A stretch of 64,000 bases of DNA from Prinsepia uniflora (Eukaryota; Streptophyta; Magnoliopsida; Rosales; Rosaceae), in NCBI GenBank assembly GCA_032719365.1, contig CM064873.1, positions 39,533,742-39,597,741 on the forward strand, read 5' to 3'. The notes beneath the pieces are model-generated. The model was not told the DNA's origin, searched no databases, and saw only the letters and a list, made by a program, of their open reading frames with translations. Made by a program: the position numbers and the translations under genes. This document shows positions 1 through 10,085 of the stretch, one piece after another. The first letter of the stretch is position 1. The number at the start of each line of letters is the position of its first letter.

Positions 1-2345
1 CTTCATTTCCTTTGCTTTCTTCCAACCACCCGATCTTATCCTTTGAGCCCAAACCAAACCAACCCTTCACATATGATCATGCTTGAGAGACCAGAGAGTG
101 ATGAGAGGACTGAGGATGGCTGCAGGAGGCTGGAGCCGCCGTGGATGGCGGCGTGGAGGAGGCAAACCCGAAAGGTATGGCTCGGTTTTGGTTTTTGGAT
201 CCATTATTGTGATTTTGTTGTTATGGTTGATTTTAGAAGATTATGAGGGGCTTAATGAGTTGTTAGGGTCGTAATAGGATGGTTTTGGGAAGATCTGGAC
301 GGCTGTGAAGAAATAGGTGAGTTTTGGAAAACTTGAACCGTGGGGGAAGATTGAACCGGTCGGATTTTAGGGGTTTTAGGTGGATTAGGTTGCATAAACA
401 TGTTCCTAGGATCAAGTTAGGAAGGTTAGGATTGAATTGGGTTGAAAACGGACCAACATGAGGATTGTAGAGGCCTGGACCGGTCACGCCGATCCAGTTG
501 CAGAAGGTAGACCGAACAGGCTGGTCTGAACCAGCTGAAGGTAGGAGACGATCTACAATGCACCAGAGCTTGAGCCCACGCGCAGGGCCGTTTGGGCGGC
601 ACGTGGCAGTGCATGGTGAGGTTTTCGGGAATGTTTCCAACATGTGAAATCTTCTATTCGATGTAACGAACATTTTGGGACTGGTTTCGTGTCGATCGGA
701 CACCGTCTCAATAATGTTCGGGGCATCAGAAGGTTTAGGATCGGGATTAAAAATAGTTAAAAATTCCAGAAAATTACGGGGCTTTAGTGGGAGGTTATTT
801 AAGTAGTTAGTAACCTTATATTACGATTTGGATAGGTTCGGGAGTCCCGGTGACGGTGATTGGCTCGGGTGAGCCGTATGACATGCAAATCGAGGCGGAA
901 GCTTGAATGGTCTGTGAATGGACCTTGTTTTCTAAATTGGTGCATGCATAAATGTTTATTATATGCTTTAATACATGTTTGGTGATGCCATGAGTGCATT
1001 TGGTTGTGGTTACGTATAGACACGTATTTCGAGGTTTCGACCTTATACGGTACCTATACGGGTCTGTATTTCTTTGATGGTCTAAATGAAATGGATGTGG
1101 ATTTCCAAAAGGATAAACCCAGGTATGAGACCCATTTGGTTTTGTCTCGGGCATATGACGCTATTGATGGCCTTCGGGTCTAAATCGTGGTCGCGGTGAG
1201 TGCTATGTGTACGACGGTCGACGATACGACGCTCGCCTCCGGATTGGGATGTGTTCCTTCTGGAGAGGTCACGATGCACGATCTGTTGTCAGGTAGCCGA
1301 TGGAGGCTCGACTTCAGAGTACTGACGGTTCAGGATAGCGATCGGTGATGAGTGCACCATGATCTTGTGGTGGTCGCGTCGGTTGATTCGTTCACGGCGA
1401 CATACGAGGATTGAGGGCGGTCCTGGATGGATGGTTGCACGCATCACTGCGATCGGAGTCGTGACTGACCCTTAGATATCTGGCACGATGCCCAGATGAT
1501 GTCATATGTTCGGGCATGAGACCCAGGTGTTTTATATTGATGATTTCGGGTCAGGGACCCTAGATGGATTTCCAAGTTCATGGCGGTTTATGGGAACCGA
1601 CATGAACCCTGGGAAGGTTATTGTGGTACATGACGGTTTATGGGAACCGGGCATGAACCCTTAAATGGATGTTTATAGATCATGGCAGTTCAGGGGGACT
1701 GGGTGGACCCCGGAGTAGTCATAGAGCACCGACTGAGTGGAGTCGCCCCCCAGTTGGGTTCTTTACTCTCAGGAAGGCATGGATCGTAACCTCAGGACGG
1801 GTCATTGGTCTACGGACATTGACCTTGGATTCTGAGAGACTTGGGTTTGAGACCCCAAGTAGCACGCGCGTAGCTTTGGAAACCGTGACAGGATTGGTTG
1901 TGTGAATTATATGTATATATGATGTATATGATATGTGATATGCACAGGTTTTGGGCAGTGGCCCGTGTACATGGTTTCATTATGGTTTTGGGCTGAGTCC
2001 CACATGGATTTGGGCAGTGGCCCGTACGGTTGATTCTCTATGATTCATTCATTATGATTTTGGGCTTAGTTCCCAGTTATGGTTCTTTTGGATAAACGGT
2101 TTTCAAATGCATGCATGCTTTTTAGTGAAGGGTACAAATGTCTTCGTTAAAATGTTTTTATAAACTCCTTGTTTTGTCCACTCACAGCTTTTAATGTTTT
2201 GACTGCCCTTCAGGTTGACAGCGGATGTGGATTGTAGCAGAGACCGAGATATCACATACCTCTCCGGATCCTGGTGTACTCTGATAGCCCGAGAGGTCAA
2301 AGGTCGGAAATATCACTTGTCTTACACTTCGTGTCCGACGGGAGG
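1..2345 (+). repeat. C-type LTR fragment (D1), 5' end outside the window
   Basis: This stretch matches, block by block, the solo LTR at 36224-39623: the block with TCGATGTAACGAACATTTTG near 657, the GTGAGTGG / GCATGCAT pair near 905-950, hairpin units near 1578-1690 and the TTTGTCCACTCACAG block near 2175. It carries no plausible protein. The 3' end is lost: it stops inside the segment reading GTCCGACGGGAG (about 2335-2345) and runs straight into the PPT end of a Cassandra unit. Orientation is plus. The upstream part, including the LTR start, lies before the window. Confidence 0.8.
1578..1690 (+). repeat. Short hairpin repeats in D1 LTR
   Basis: Three degenerate copies of the 50-bp unit seen at 38590-38830. 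Each has an outer GTTCATG or GTACATG arm, an inner CGGTT...AACCG stem and a closing CATGAACC-like arm. Confidence 0.6.
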
Positions 2346-2515
2346 TGGATTGTAAGACCCGTGTCTTGGAGGGAACGGTGAACGATCCCACATTCCTACG
2401 AGGGGGAATGGTCTGCGAAGGGAATAGTGGTGTGCCTTAAAGGTGTAGGCACACACCTATCTAGCACTATGCCTTTTGGTAGCTCAAGTGGCTTTGGGGG
2501 GGGGGGGGGGGGGGG

Positions 2516-2571
2516 AAGCGAGTTGAGGGTGGTGCAATTCCATGATGGGTGACCTCCTGGGAAGTTGCACC
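2516..2571 (+). other. 5S rRNA-like segment in Cassandra LTR 1 (partial)
   Basis: Holds GATGGGTGACCTCCTGGG, identical to the conserved 3' internal-control region (box C) of plant 5S rRNA, followed by GTTGCACC. The box A part is mostly replaced by a 20-nt G run (2496-2515), so a working Pol III promoter is unlikely. Confidence 0.75.
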
Positions 2572-2672
2572 ATGAGCTTCTGAAAAAAAAACCGTGAGGG
2601 CAAGGCCCAAAGCGGACAATATGGTGCTAGATGAGTCGGGTCCTGACCGAGGAGGGTTGAGTCCTGATAATT

Positions 2673-2684
2673 TGGTATCATAGC
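2673..2684 (+). other. PBS of Cassandra unit 1
   Basis: TGGTATCATAGC matches the initiator tRNA-Met complement TGGTATCAGAGC with one change. It sits 3 nt after the LTR end. Confidence 0.7.
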
Positions 2685-2912
2685 TAGACTCCGACCGGGA
2701 AGTGTGCTAGCGAGGACGCTGGGCCCTAAGGGGGGTGGATTGTAAGACCTGTGTCCTGGAGGGAACAATGAACGATCCCACATTCCTGCGAGGGGGAATG
2801 GTCTGGGAAAGGAATAATGGTGTGCCTTAAAGGTGTAGGCACACACCTATCTAGCACTAGGCCTTTTGGGAGCTCAAATGTCTTTGTGGGGGGGGGGGGG
2901 GGGGGGGGGGGG

Positions 2913-2985
2913 ATTGGAACCCCAAAGTTAAGTGAGTTGAGGCTGGTGGAATTCCATGATGGGTGACCCCCTGGGAAGTTTCACC
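2913..2985 (+). other. 5S rRNA-like segment in Cassandra LTR 2
   Basis: Contains CCCAAAGTTAAGTGAG, like 5S box A (CCGAAGTTAAGCG), and GATGGGTGACCCCCTGGG, like box C, in the right order. A 25-nt G run (2888-2912) lies immediately upstream. Confidence 0.8.
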
Positions 2986-3055
2986 ATGATCTCCCGAAAA
3001 CAAAACCGTGAGGGCGAGGCCCAAAGCGGACAATATGGTGCTAGATGAGTTGGGT

Positions 3056-3745
3056 TGTAAGACCCGTGTCCTGGAGGGAACGGTGAACAATCCCACATTC
3101 CTGCGAGGGGGGGAATGGTCTGGGAAGGGAATGGTGGTGTGCCTTAAAGGTGTAGGCACACACCTATCTAGCATGAGGCCTTTTGGGAGCTCAGTGGCTT
3201 TGGGGGGGATTGGAATCCCAAAGTTAAGCGAGTTGAGGCTGGTGCAATTTCATGATGGGTGACCCCCTGGGAAGTTGCACCGTGAGCTCCCGAAAACAAA
3301 ACCTTGAGGGCGCAGGCTTGCTGTTGAGTATTGATGTGGCCCAAAGAGGACAATATCATGCTAGATGAGTCGGGACCTAACAGAGGAGGGTCGGGTCCTG
3401 ACAGAATGGTAACAGAGCCAGACCCCAGCCGGGAAGTGTGCCAGCGAGGACGCTAGGCCCTAAGGGGGATGGATTGTAAGACCCGTGTCCTAGAGAGAAC
3501 GGTGAACAATCCCACATTCCTGCGAGGGGGAATGGTCTGGGAAGGGAATGGTGGTGTGCCTTAAAGGTGTAGGCACACACCTATCTAGCATGAGGCCTTT
3601 TGGGAGCTCAGTGGCTTTGGGGGGGTTGCACCGTGAGCTCCCGAAAAACAAAACCTTGAGGGCGCAGGCTTGCCGTTGAGTATTGTTGTGGCCCAAAGAG
3701 GACAATATCGTGCTAGATGAGTAGGGACCTGACAGAGGAGGGTCC
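3056..3745 (+). mobile_element. Cassandra-type TRIM, unit 2, interrupted by element C
   Basis: LTR 3056-3403 (ends GTCCTGACA), PBS-like TGGTAACAGAGC at 3407-3418, short interior with PPT (CCCTAAGGGGGATGGAT), and a second LTR starting TGTAAGACC at 3475. The second LTR stops near 3745 at GAGGAGGGTC, and the missing terminal piece lies 31.5 kb away at 35263-35295. Element C therefore landed in this LTR. The second LTR has also lost its 5S-like core: the G run jumps directly to TTGCACCGTGAG. Confidence 0.8.
3209..3281 (+). other. 5S rRNA-like segment in Cassandra LTR 3
   Basis: Best preserved copy: CCCAAAGTTAAGCGAG (box A-like), then CATGATGGGTGACCCCCTGG (box C-like), then GTTGCACC. In the family this stretch resembles a Pol III internal promoter. 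It is not a 5S gene because about 45 nt of the 5' region are missing. Confidence 0.85.
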
Positions 3746-3773
3746 ACGAGCAAAACATGCTCTGATACCAACT
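3746..3773 (-). other. PBS plus leader remnant outside element C's 3' LTR
   Basis: The + strand reads CACGAGCAAAACATGC and then GCTCTGATACCA (3759-3770), a perfect 12-nt copy of the initiator tRNA-Met 3' end. The same 28 or so bases precede the right LTR at 22640-22666. A PBS and leader should lie only on the inner side of the 5' LTR. Here they lie outside the 3' LTR, which indicates recombination between element copies. Confidence 0.75.
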
Positions 3774-4908
3774 TGTCAGGACCGGTCCCAAATCCCCCTG
3801 GATTAACGTGGGACCCGCCTGATCCCGTCTGACACCACGTGTCAGACCAGGGAAAATTCCATCTCTGCCCTCGCCCGGGGCCATCAGAGTGGATCAGGAT
3901 CGTAGGAGGAGGGGAGTGATGTCTCGTCTCTGCTATAGCCCACATCTGCGATCAACCTGAAGGGCATTAAAACATTAAAAGTCGTGAGTGGACAAAAACC
4001 ATCTTCTAATAAAAACATTTTCATACAATGACCTTTATGCCCTTCATAAATACATACGCATGCATTCAAAAATTGTTTATCAAATATTCATAAAATTCAT
4101 TTGTCAAACATATCAAAACCTTTCAAGGGTTCATGGTCGGCCCCATAAAACGTCATGACCCATAACTCCAATTGGGTCCTTGACCCGAAATCACAACTCA
4201 AAACCATAAACCATAACATGTGGGAACTCAGCCCAAATCCGTTCTCAGTGAAATACCAAAACATCAAGTACGGGGTCTCCGCCCCCAAATCATTTCTAAA
4301 ACATCGAATACGGGGTCTTCGCCCTAAATCACTTTTCCATAATCATAAAACACTGGGTCTCCGCCCCCAAATCACTTTCTGTAAAACCACATACGTATTG
4401 AAATACGTATAACCCATCCTAGGCACTTCCGGAGAAAATTCCAACTCGGGGCACACAGCCCCTAGGGAACACATCCCCGATATAGTCACGATGTCATCAT
4501 ATCTATCTAGTGTGCACACTACTCGGGATCTCACTCCGAGTCTTCTCCTAGGAATCTCCATCTGGGAGGCTCAATCACTGGATCTAGTCCGAGCTCTCTC
4601 TCTGGATCTAGTCCACACATCTCTCCTGAATCTGGTCCGGGACCACATCATATCTAGTAACGACCACTCCTGGAACAGGATCCCTATGGGGATACCCAAT
4701 CTGGTATGTGGATCGTGACTCTCCAGGTCGACGTCTGGAGGAGACCATATAATCAATATGGAGGGTTTCATATACATTTTCAATTACTCTTTTCTTTATT
4801 TCTCAAATCACTTTCAATTGGGTCTCATACCCGAATCATCTCAATAGGATTACGCGAATCCGATTCAAATCCATTTCACAGGCCTCGGCCTAAATCCACA
4901 GTTCAACT

Positions 4909-5258
4909 GGGTCTCATGCCTGAATTCTCATTTCACAAACTGAACTGGGACTCAAGCCCAATAACACGAATAACTGGGCCCTAAGCCCAAACCACAACTC
5001 AACAGGACCTCAAGTCCGATTTCACAACCAACGGGGCCTTAAGCCCGATATCTCAACTAAATGGGTCTCAGGCCCGATATCATAAATCAACGGGGCATCA
5101 AGCCCGATAGTACACCTAATTGGGCCTCAAACTCGAATCATTAACTAACTGGGCTCCCGGCCCGATCGTATAACACAAATGGACCCTCGGTCCGATTCCT
5201 CGTCAATTCAAATGGACTCCAAGTCCGAGAATTTGTAAATCAAAAGGGTCTCATGCCC
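4909..5258. repeat. Array of 12 short hairpins at about 30-bp spacing
   Basis: Units such as GGGACTCAAGCCC (4947), GGACCTCAAGTCC (5005), GGGTCTCAGGCCC (5063), GGGCTCCCGGCCC (5151), GGACCCTCGGTCC (5181) and GGACTCCAAGTCC (5214) recur every 28-33 bp. Each is a 4-5 bp stem with a short loop, and the arms change in step. More units of the same kind lie at about 4160-4375. Confidence 0.75.
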
Positions 5259-6340
5259 GATTTCATGTTTCCTAATCCAGAACCAATTCATAAAACCCTC
5301 ATTGAAATCCTAGAACGTATAAGCAGCGTATAAAACTGGAAATCTCGAAATACGTGCAAATACGTAAATCCTAGGCTACCCCAAACAAATGCACTCATGG
5401 CAACACAAAACATATATTAAAATACTTATAAAACATTTATGCATGCATCAATTTCGAAAGAAGGGTCCACTCACAGATAGTCCGAACTGCCGCCTCGATT
5501 TGCGTGCCATAAGCTCTCCCGAGCCGATCACTATCACCAGGACTCCCGAACCTGTCCAAATTTTAATAGAAGGTTACTAACTACTTAATTAACCTCCTAC
5601 CAAAGCCCCGTAATTTTCCCGAACGTTTAAATATTTTTAAACCGATCCTAAACCTTCCGACACCCCGAAAACTATCGAAACGATGTCCGATTGACGCGAG
5701 ACCAGTCCCAAAATCTTCGTTACATCGAATAGAAGATTTCATATGTTGAACACTTCCCCAAATTATGGTCCACGCACCCTCACGCGCCCAAGAAGGGTCA
5801 TATCACTATTCATCATCATCAACCTCAGAAAACCGGTCTAAACCCGCCGGGTACTGTGCTGAACCGGCGTGACCGGTTCAGTGCTTTCCCCTCTTCATTT
5901 TGGTCCGATTTCAACCCTAATTAATCCTATAATTCTTATTTTCATGTTTTCTATCTATTCTAATCCTTAAAACAACCTAAAAACACCTAAATCCTATGGT
6001 TTGATTTTGAACCAAACGGTTCAAAGTTTCCAAAAATCACCCACGGCTTCACAGCCGTCCAACCACCATAGAAACCTTCTTAATAACTTCCTAACAACCT
6101 ATTTGATTCATTAAAACCATTAAAACCGACCCAAAACGTCAAAAATGGAAAATGGGTCAAAACGGCTCACCGTGAACCTCACGGGTTTCCCTCCTTCCAG
6201 CCGCCGTCTGCGGCGGTTCTGGCCATCCAGGCTGGCCACCTCAACTCCCTCAGCCTCCTGGCCCTCTGTCTTGGTCATGGGTTAAGGTTGGATGGGTTTT
6301 GGGTTTGCACGGATGGGAGAAATGGTGAGATCGGGTCATT

Positions 6341-6420
6341 GGGGGGGGGGGGGGGGGTGGGTGTGTGTGTTTGAAATGAAGAAATGGAATAGTGCATTGG
6401 ATGACGTGGGGGGGGGGGGG
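6341..6420 (+). repeat. Poly-G tracts and GT repeats
   Basis: A run of 17 G (6341-6357) and a run of 13 G (6408-6420), each followed by GT-rich sequence. They are C runs in the element's sense. Exact lengths may be unreliable in an assembly. Confidence 0.7.
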
Positions 6421-6956
6421 TGGTGGGTGTGTGTGTTTAGGTGTCCATTGGATGAGTGACACTTGTCACTCATCCATTGGGCATCAGGACAAATATCTGG
6501 GCCCACTAGAGTCCTAAAGTGGACTCGACTCGTAATTCGTACAATAGTGCACTTGAACTTCCGTGAACCGTAACTTCGCCGTCGAACGTCCGAATTCGAC
6601 GTGCCGCCTATCTATGGATTCATATCGTCCTTATCTACGTAATGGTCTTCGGCCCTCGGCCATTGGACCTCTTGGTCAAAAAGTCAACATTTGCCCCTTT
6701 TTAACCAAAATTACCAAAATGCCCCTAAACTTCCGAACGTCATAACTTCCTCCTCGAACGTCGAAATTGAACGTGCCACTTGTCTATGAACTCGTGACGT
6801 CACGAACTACGTCACGGTCATCGGTCAAAGTCCATTTCAGGGGCAAAATTGTCATTTCGCCCGAACATCTGCTAATCCTAGTTTAATCTCCAATTAGTCT
6901 CGCTAATCCGTCATTAATTCTTAATTAATCCCGTTAATTCGGGACGGGTCGTCACA

Positions 6957-6972
6957 AACTTCCCCCCTTAAG
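6957..6972 (-). other. Polypurine tract of element C
   Basis: On the minus strand CTTAAGGGGGGAAGTT ends exactly at the LTR start TGTGACG. It is preceded by the inverted repeat AATTTCG...CGAAATT. This is the plus-strand primer position and fixes the element's orientation. Confidence 0.85.
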
Positions 6973-8634
6973 GAATTTCGTCCCCGAAATTCAAATCGAC
7001 CCGATTCCACAACCAAACTGTGGAATCCAACCTTATTCCTCGACCCGGATCGCAGCACCCACACGAGGATACTCGTGTAGAAGTACACGTCAAACACACA
7101 TATCGTACTCATTGGTAGCGTCCTTGGTACGTACCGTCATCGGAGCCTCCAAAGCTCCCATTCATTTTCGACAACTACACGTCTGCTCGCATGTCTCACT
7201 CGAGACAAACGTCAACACTCGTCGATCACGCCTGTCACTCACTTGACAGGTCAGCCATACCAATCTGACATCTAAATGGTTTTTCAGTCTGCCCCTCTGA
7301 CAGTCATCAGGCTGAAAACGCATCCCCCTAAGGGCTACCACAACGAAGCTGACATCCTGCTCAGCATCCGATCAGAAAACACCCTACAAATTCTGCCATC
7401 ACAATGGCCCGAATCCCATCTCGTAGGTCATCCTCAGACCTATGCCCATACTGGCTTCGATACTCACATTAACCAATTCTCTTAAAATTCTAGACTCAAA
7501 TTGACTCTGATGTCCAAACTGACCCTCCTTAGAGTCCCATCACTCCCTATCAATCCGAACTCATCAGATACCTATCAATCCATACCAACACGGTCACAAC
7601 CATCGTGACCAGCCGGCAACTCCTAGCTCCACTGCGCTTCTCCGATCTCGACTCGCTCTCGAGTCCTCGTATCGTATCTCGCATTGCTCAACGATACCAC
7701 TTGTCATCTAGTCTCGGGTGAGTCTCCAAACTCATTATCGGATCAAATCCGATCGTCACTCAAGTCCATCTAGAACTCTATCCAAACTAAAACGTACTCG
7801 TACTCTCGGGTACTCTCAACCTGACGCATCGATTGACCTAGTCAATCCCATCGTCTAAAGTGCACAACGCAAGGATGCACCCACATCACCTCCACATCGG
7901 GGTGTCACCCGACCTACTCAAGGACTGCTCACTGGTAACGTCCAACCACAAACTACCGTCCGCACTCCAACCATGGTCCGGACCCCAACCGTCCATCACC
8001 AGGCGAACATCAATCCATTACCTCGGATATTCACTCGTCACGTCAATCAAATTTGACTCACAGCCTAGGTGTTCGGTTCTTACACCCTCTTGAAGTCCTA
8101 GCTGTCACGTCACTCGTCGTCGTCCCACCTAGGGAAAAATCCAAGATGGTGCGATTTGATGTCATCGTCGAAAGGACTCTGATGCCATCATCTCGATCAC
8201 AACCTCTCTTGATTCTGAAGTACCAATCACGTTGGAATCGTGTTTCTTATCCAATCACGAAGCTCACTCTACACACGAACTTACTAACGTTCTATAGGCA
8301 AACCAGTGCCAAGTCCTCACTCAGGAGGTATGGTCAACCGTAGTCAACCAAAACTAATCCGTAATGGACTCTCAAGTCCTCAACTCAACCGGACACCATC
8401 CACGCGTCCGTAACTCACTTTTCACTTCCATACTTCCGAGTACACCCTCTCGACTCAATCTCGTAGCACTGGGGGAACTAGTCTCCATTACTGGGGAAAC
8501 TGATCTCCAACACAAGGGAAACTAATCTCCATAACTAAGGGAAACTGGTCTCCATACCAAGTACTCCCGTACGTCGCACTGAGCCACTCGGGATTCTCTC
8601 TGTCCCACTCTTGAAAATTACCTACACTGGAGCG
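6957..8634 (-). mobile_element. Element C interior, 3' part, non-coding
   Basis: No reading frame with recognisable similarity. At 8470-8557 there are four copies of a roughly 23-bp unit with cores GGGGAAACTGATCTCC or GGGAAACTGGTCTCC. Element A interrupts the sequence after 8634. The interior continues at 18843, as shown by the GAGCG duplication. Confidence 0.65.
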
Positions 8635-9139
8635 TGACAGGACCCGCCCCGATCCCGCAGGGACCACAAGGGGACGTGCCCTGCTCCCGTCTGACACACA
8701 ATAATTCATACCAATTTAAACCTCAAAACAACAAATGCATAAATAACCAAATCAAGTCATACATCAAATCCGAATTAAACGAATGTCAGACAAGGGATGA
8801 AATCCCGAATTACAAGTTGCGAGCACGACTCTATATTAAACCTGCGGGTACACCATCCAACAGGGGTTCAGGTACGCAGAAGTAGATCTATGCCTCAGCC
8901 TCAGGTTCCTCCTCTACCTCAGTATCACGACCTGGAGGGGTTACCAAAAACATTAAGGGTGAGTGGACCGAACTCAAGTTTATAAAACCATTTGATAAGT
9001 AAAACATATAATTTACCCCTCCGTTTTCCAAACATGCATGCATCCATAATTAAAACCATCAATCATATAATATGAACCATAGGGCATAATATAAAACCAT
9101 AAGTATAATTTTAGTTGCTGCACTATACACTCCAATCCC

Positions 9140-9298
9140 GACATCCCTGATGTCTGACGTCCCTGACGTCAATAAGGTCACAATCACAAGGCTACGCGTG
9201 CCACTCGGGTCTCAATTTCCGAGTTCAATCCCCGAACCCCGTTCGGGTACAGCATCCCCGATGCTTAGCGTCATAGACGCTGGACGTTCTAGACGTCC
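9140..9298. repeat. Series of short hairpins in A-type LTR
   Basis: GACATCCCTGATGTC (9140), TGACGTCCCTGACGTCA (9155), AGCATCCCCGATGCT (9251), AGCGTCATAGACGCT (9267) and GGACGTTCTAGACGTCC (9282) are each close to perfect inverted repeats. The series recurs in the right LTR (about 16546-16704) and, diverged, in element B. Confidence 0.8.
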
Positions 9299-9929
9299 GT
9301 GACCTCTCCGGGGTACCTCATCCGGAGGAGACAATATAATATGGAAGGATCTATACAGTGCAGTACCAAATACATTTTATTGATATCCACATGCAAGGCA
9401 TATATATACCTAGATAAAATCCGAATCAATCATTAAGTTTCATCAAACGGGTCTCAAGCCCAAATACCGTGAAACGTGCCATAACCATATTTTCCATATC
9501 CTCAAAACCATCATTGTTTTTAGCATGTGAATAAGTATAATAAACCAGAAAACATTTATGCACGCAAGGGTTTAAGAAAATGGCCCACTCACAGTACAGT
9601 CCTGCTGAAAACCGAACGTATACCCTCGTCCTGGTACGATTAAACAATCCCTGTCATATCCAAAGCATATGCAAAGGTCAAAACAAACCCCTAACATTCA
9701 ACCATGAAACCCTAAACTGAAACCGGTCCGGAAAAGCCGCCCGAACGCGCTTTCCAAGGCAATAACTCTCATTTTGACCAACTTAATGATCTCCGATCGA
9801 CCCGAAACCACCGCCATTGGATCCGGATCATCGAAACCTAAAGAATGGTGGTGGTCCCACCAAAATCACTGTTCACACGCGCCCCCACTCGCCTGGTCAA
9901 CCCTCTGGTCAACCGTGCTACAGTACTGC

Positions 9930-10085
9930 TGACGTCAGCATGATGTCACTGCTGACGTCAGTATGACGTCATCACTCACAGTGTCAGAGGACACGTGTCA
10001 GCAGTCCATTGGTCCCTGGTCTGATTGATTTCTGACATGATGACGTCATCATGACGTCATTGCTGACGCCAGCATGATGACGTCA
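9930..10085. promoter_or_regulatory. Cluster of six TGACGTCA palindromes
   Basis: Perfect TGACGTCA at 9930, 9953, 9964, 10041, 10052 and 10078. TGACGTCA is the known core bound by plant bZIP factors. Spacing is irregular. The matching stretch of the right LTR keeps four and shows CG-to-CA decay in others. Confidence 0.5.

Larger units (their letters stand above)
2351..3055 (+). mobile_element. Cassandra-type TRIM, unit 1
   Basis: A terminal-repeat retrotransposon in miniature. LTR 2351-2669 starts TGTAAGACCCGTG and ends GTCCTGATA. A PBS-like TGGTATCATAGC follows at 2673-2684, then a 71-bp interior ending in a PPT (CTAAGGGGGGTGGAT, 2726-2740), then a second LTR at 2741-3055 starting TGTAAGACC. 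The second LTR is cut at GATGAGTTGGG and abuts the next unit. There is no coding capacity, which is normal for Cassandra. The family was recognised from the 5S-like segment inside the LTR combined with the Met-type PBS. Confidence 0.85.
3774..6956 (-). repeat. Element C left (3') LTR, C-type
   Basis: On the + strand it runs from TGTCAGGACCGG to GGACGGGTCGTCACA, i.e. TGTGACGACCCGTC...CCTGACA in element orientation, with the usual TG...CA ends. It contains a hairpin array (4909-5258), two poly-G tracts (6341-6357 and 6408-6420) and the GGATGAGTGACA inverted repeat (6450-6475). It aligns throughout with the right LTR. Confidence 0.85.

Noticed and set aside
2484..2846. Proline-rich minus ORFs over the Cassandra units (also 2857-3174)
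   Set aside because: The proline runs are translations of the poly-G tracts, and frames do not persist between units.
3209..3281. Functional 5S rRNA gene
   Set aside because: Only the internal region resembles 5S, the 5' part is missing, and it sits in an LTR with PBS and PPT. It is Cassandra.
3759..3770. tRNA-Met 3' end as part of a tRNA gene
   Set aside because: Only 12 nt match and no cloverleaf surrounds them. It is a PBS.
4909..5258. CRISPR-like array
   Set aside because: Regular 30-bp spacing is suggestive, but the units are variable hairpins inside a plant LTR, with no identical repeats and no cas genes.
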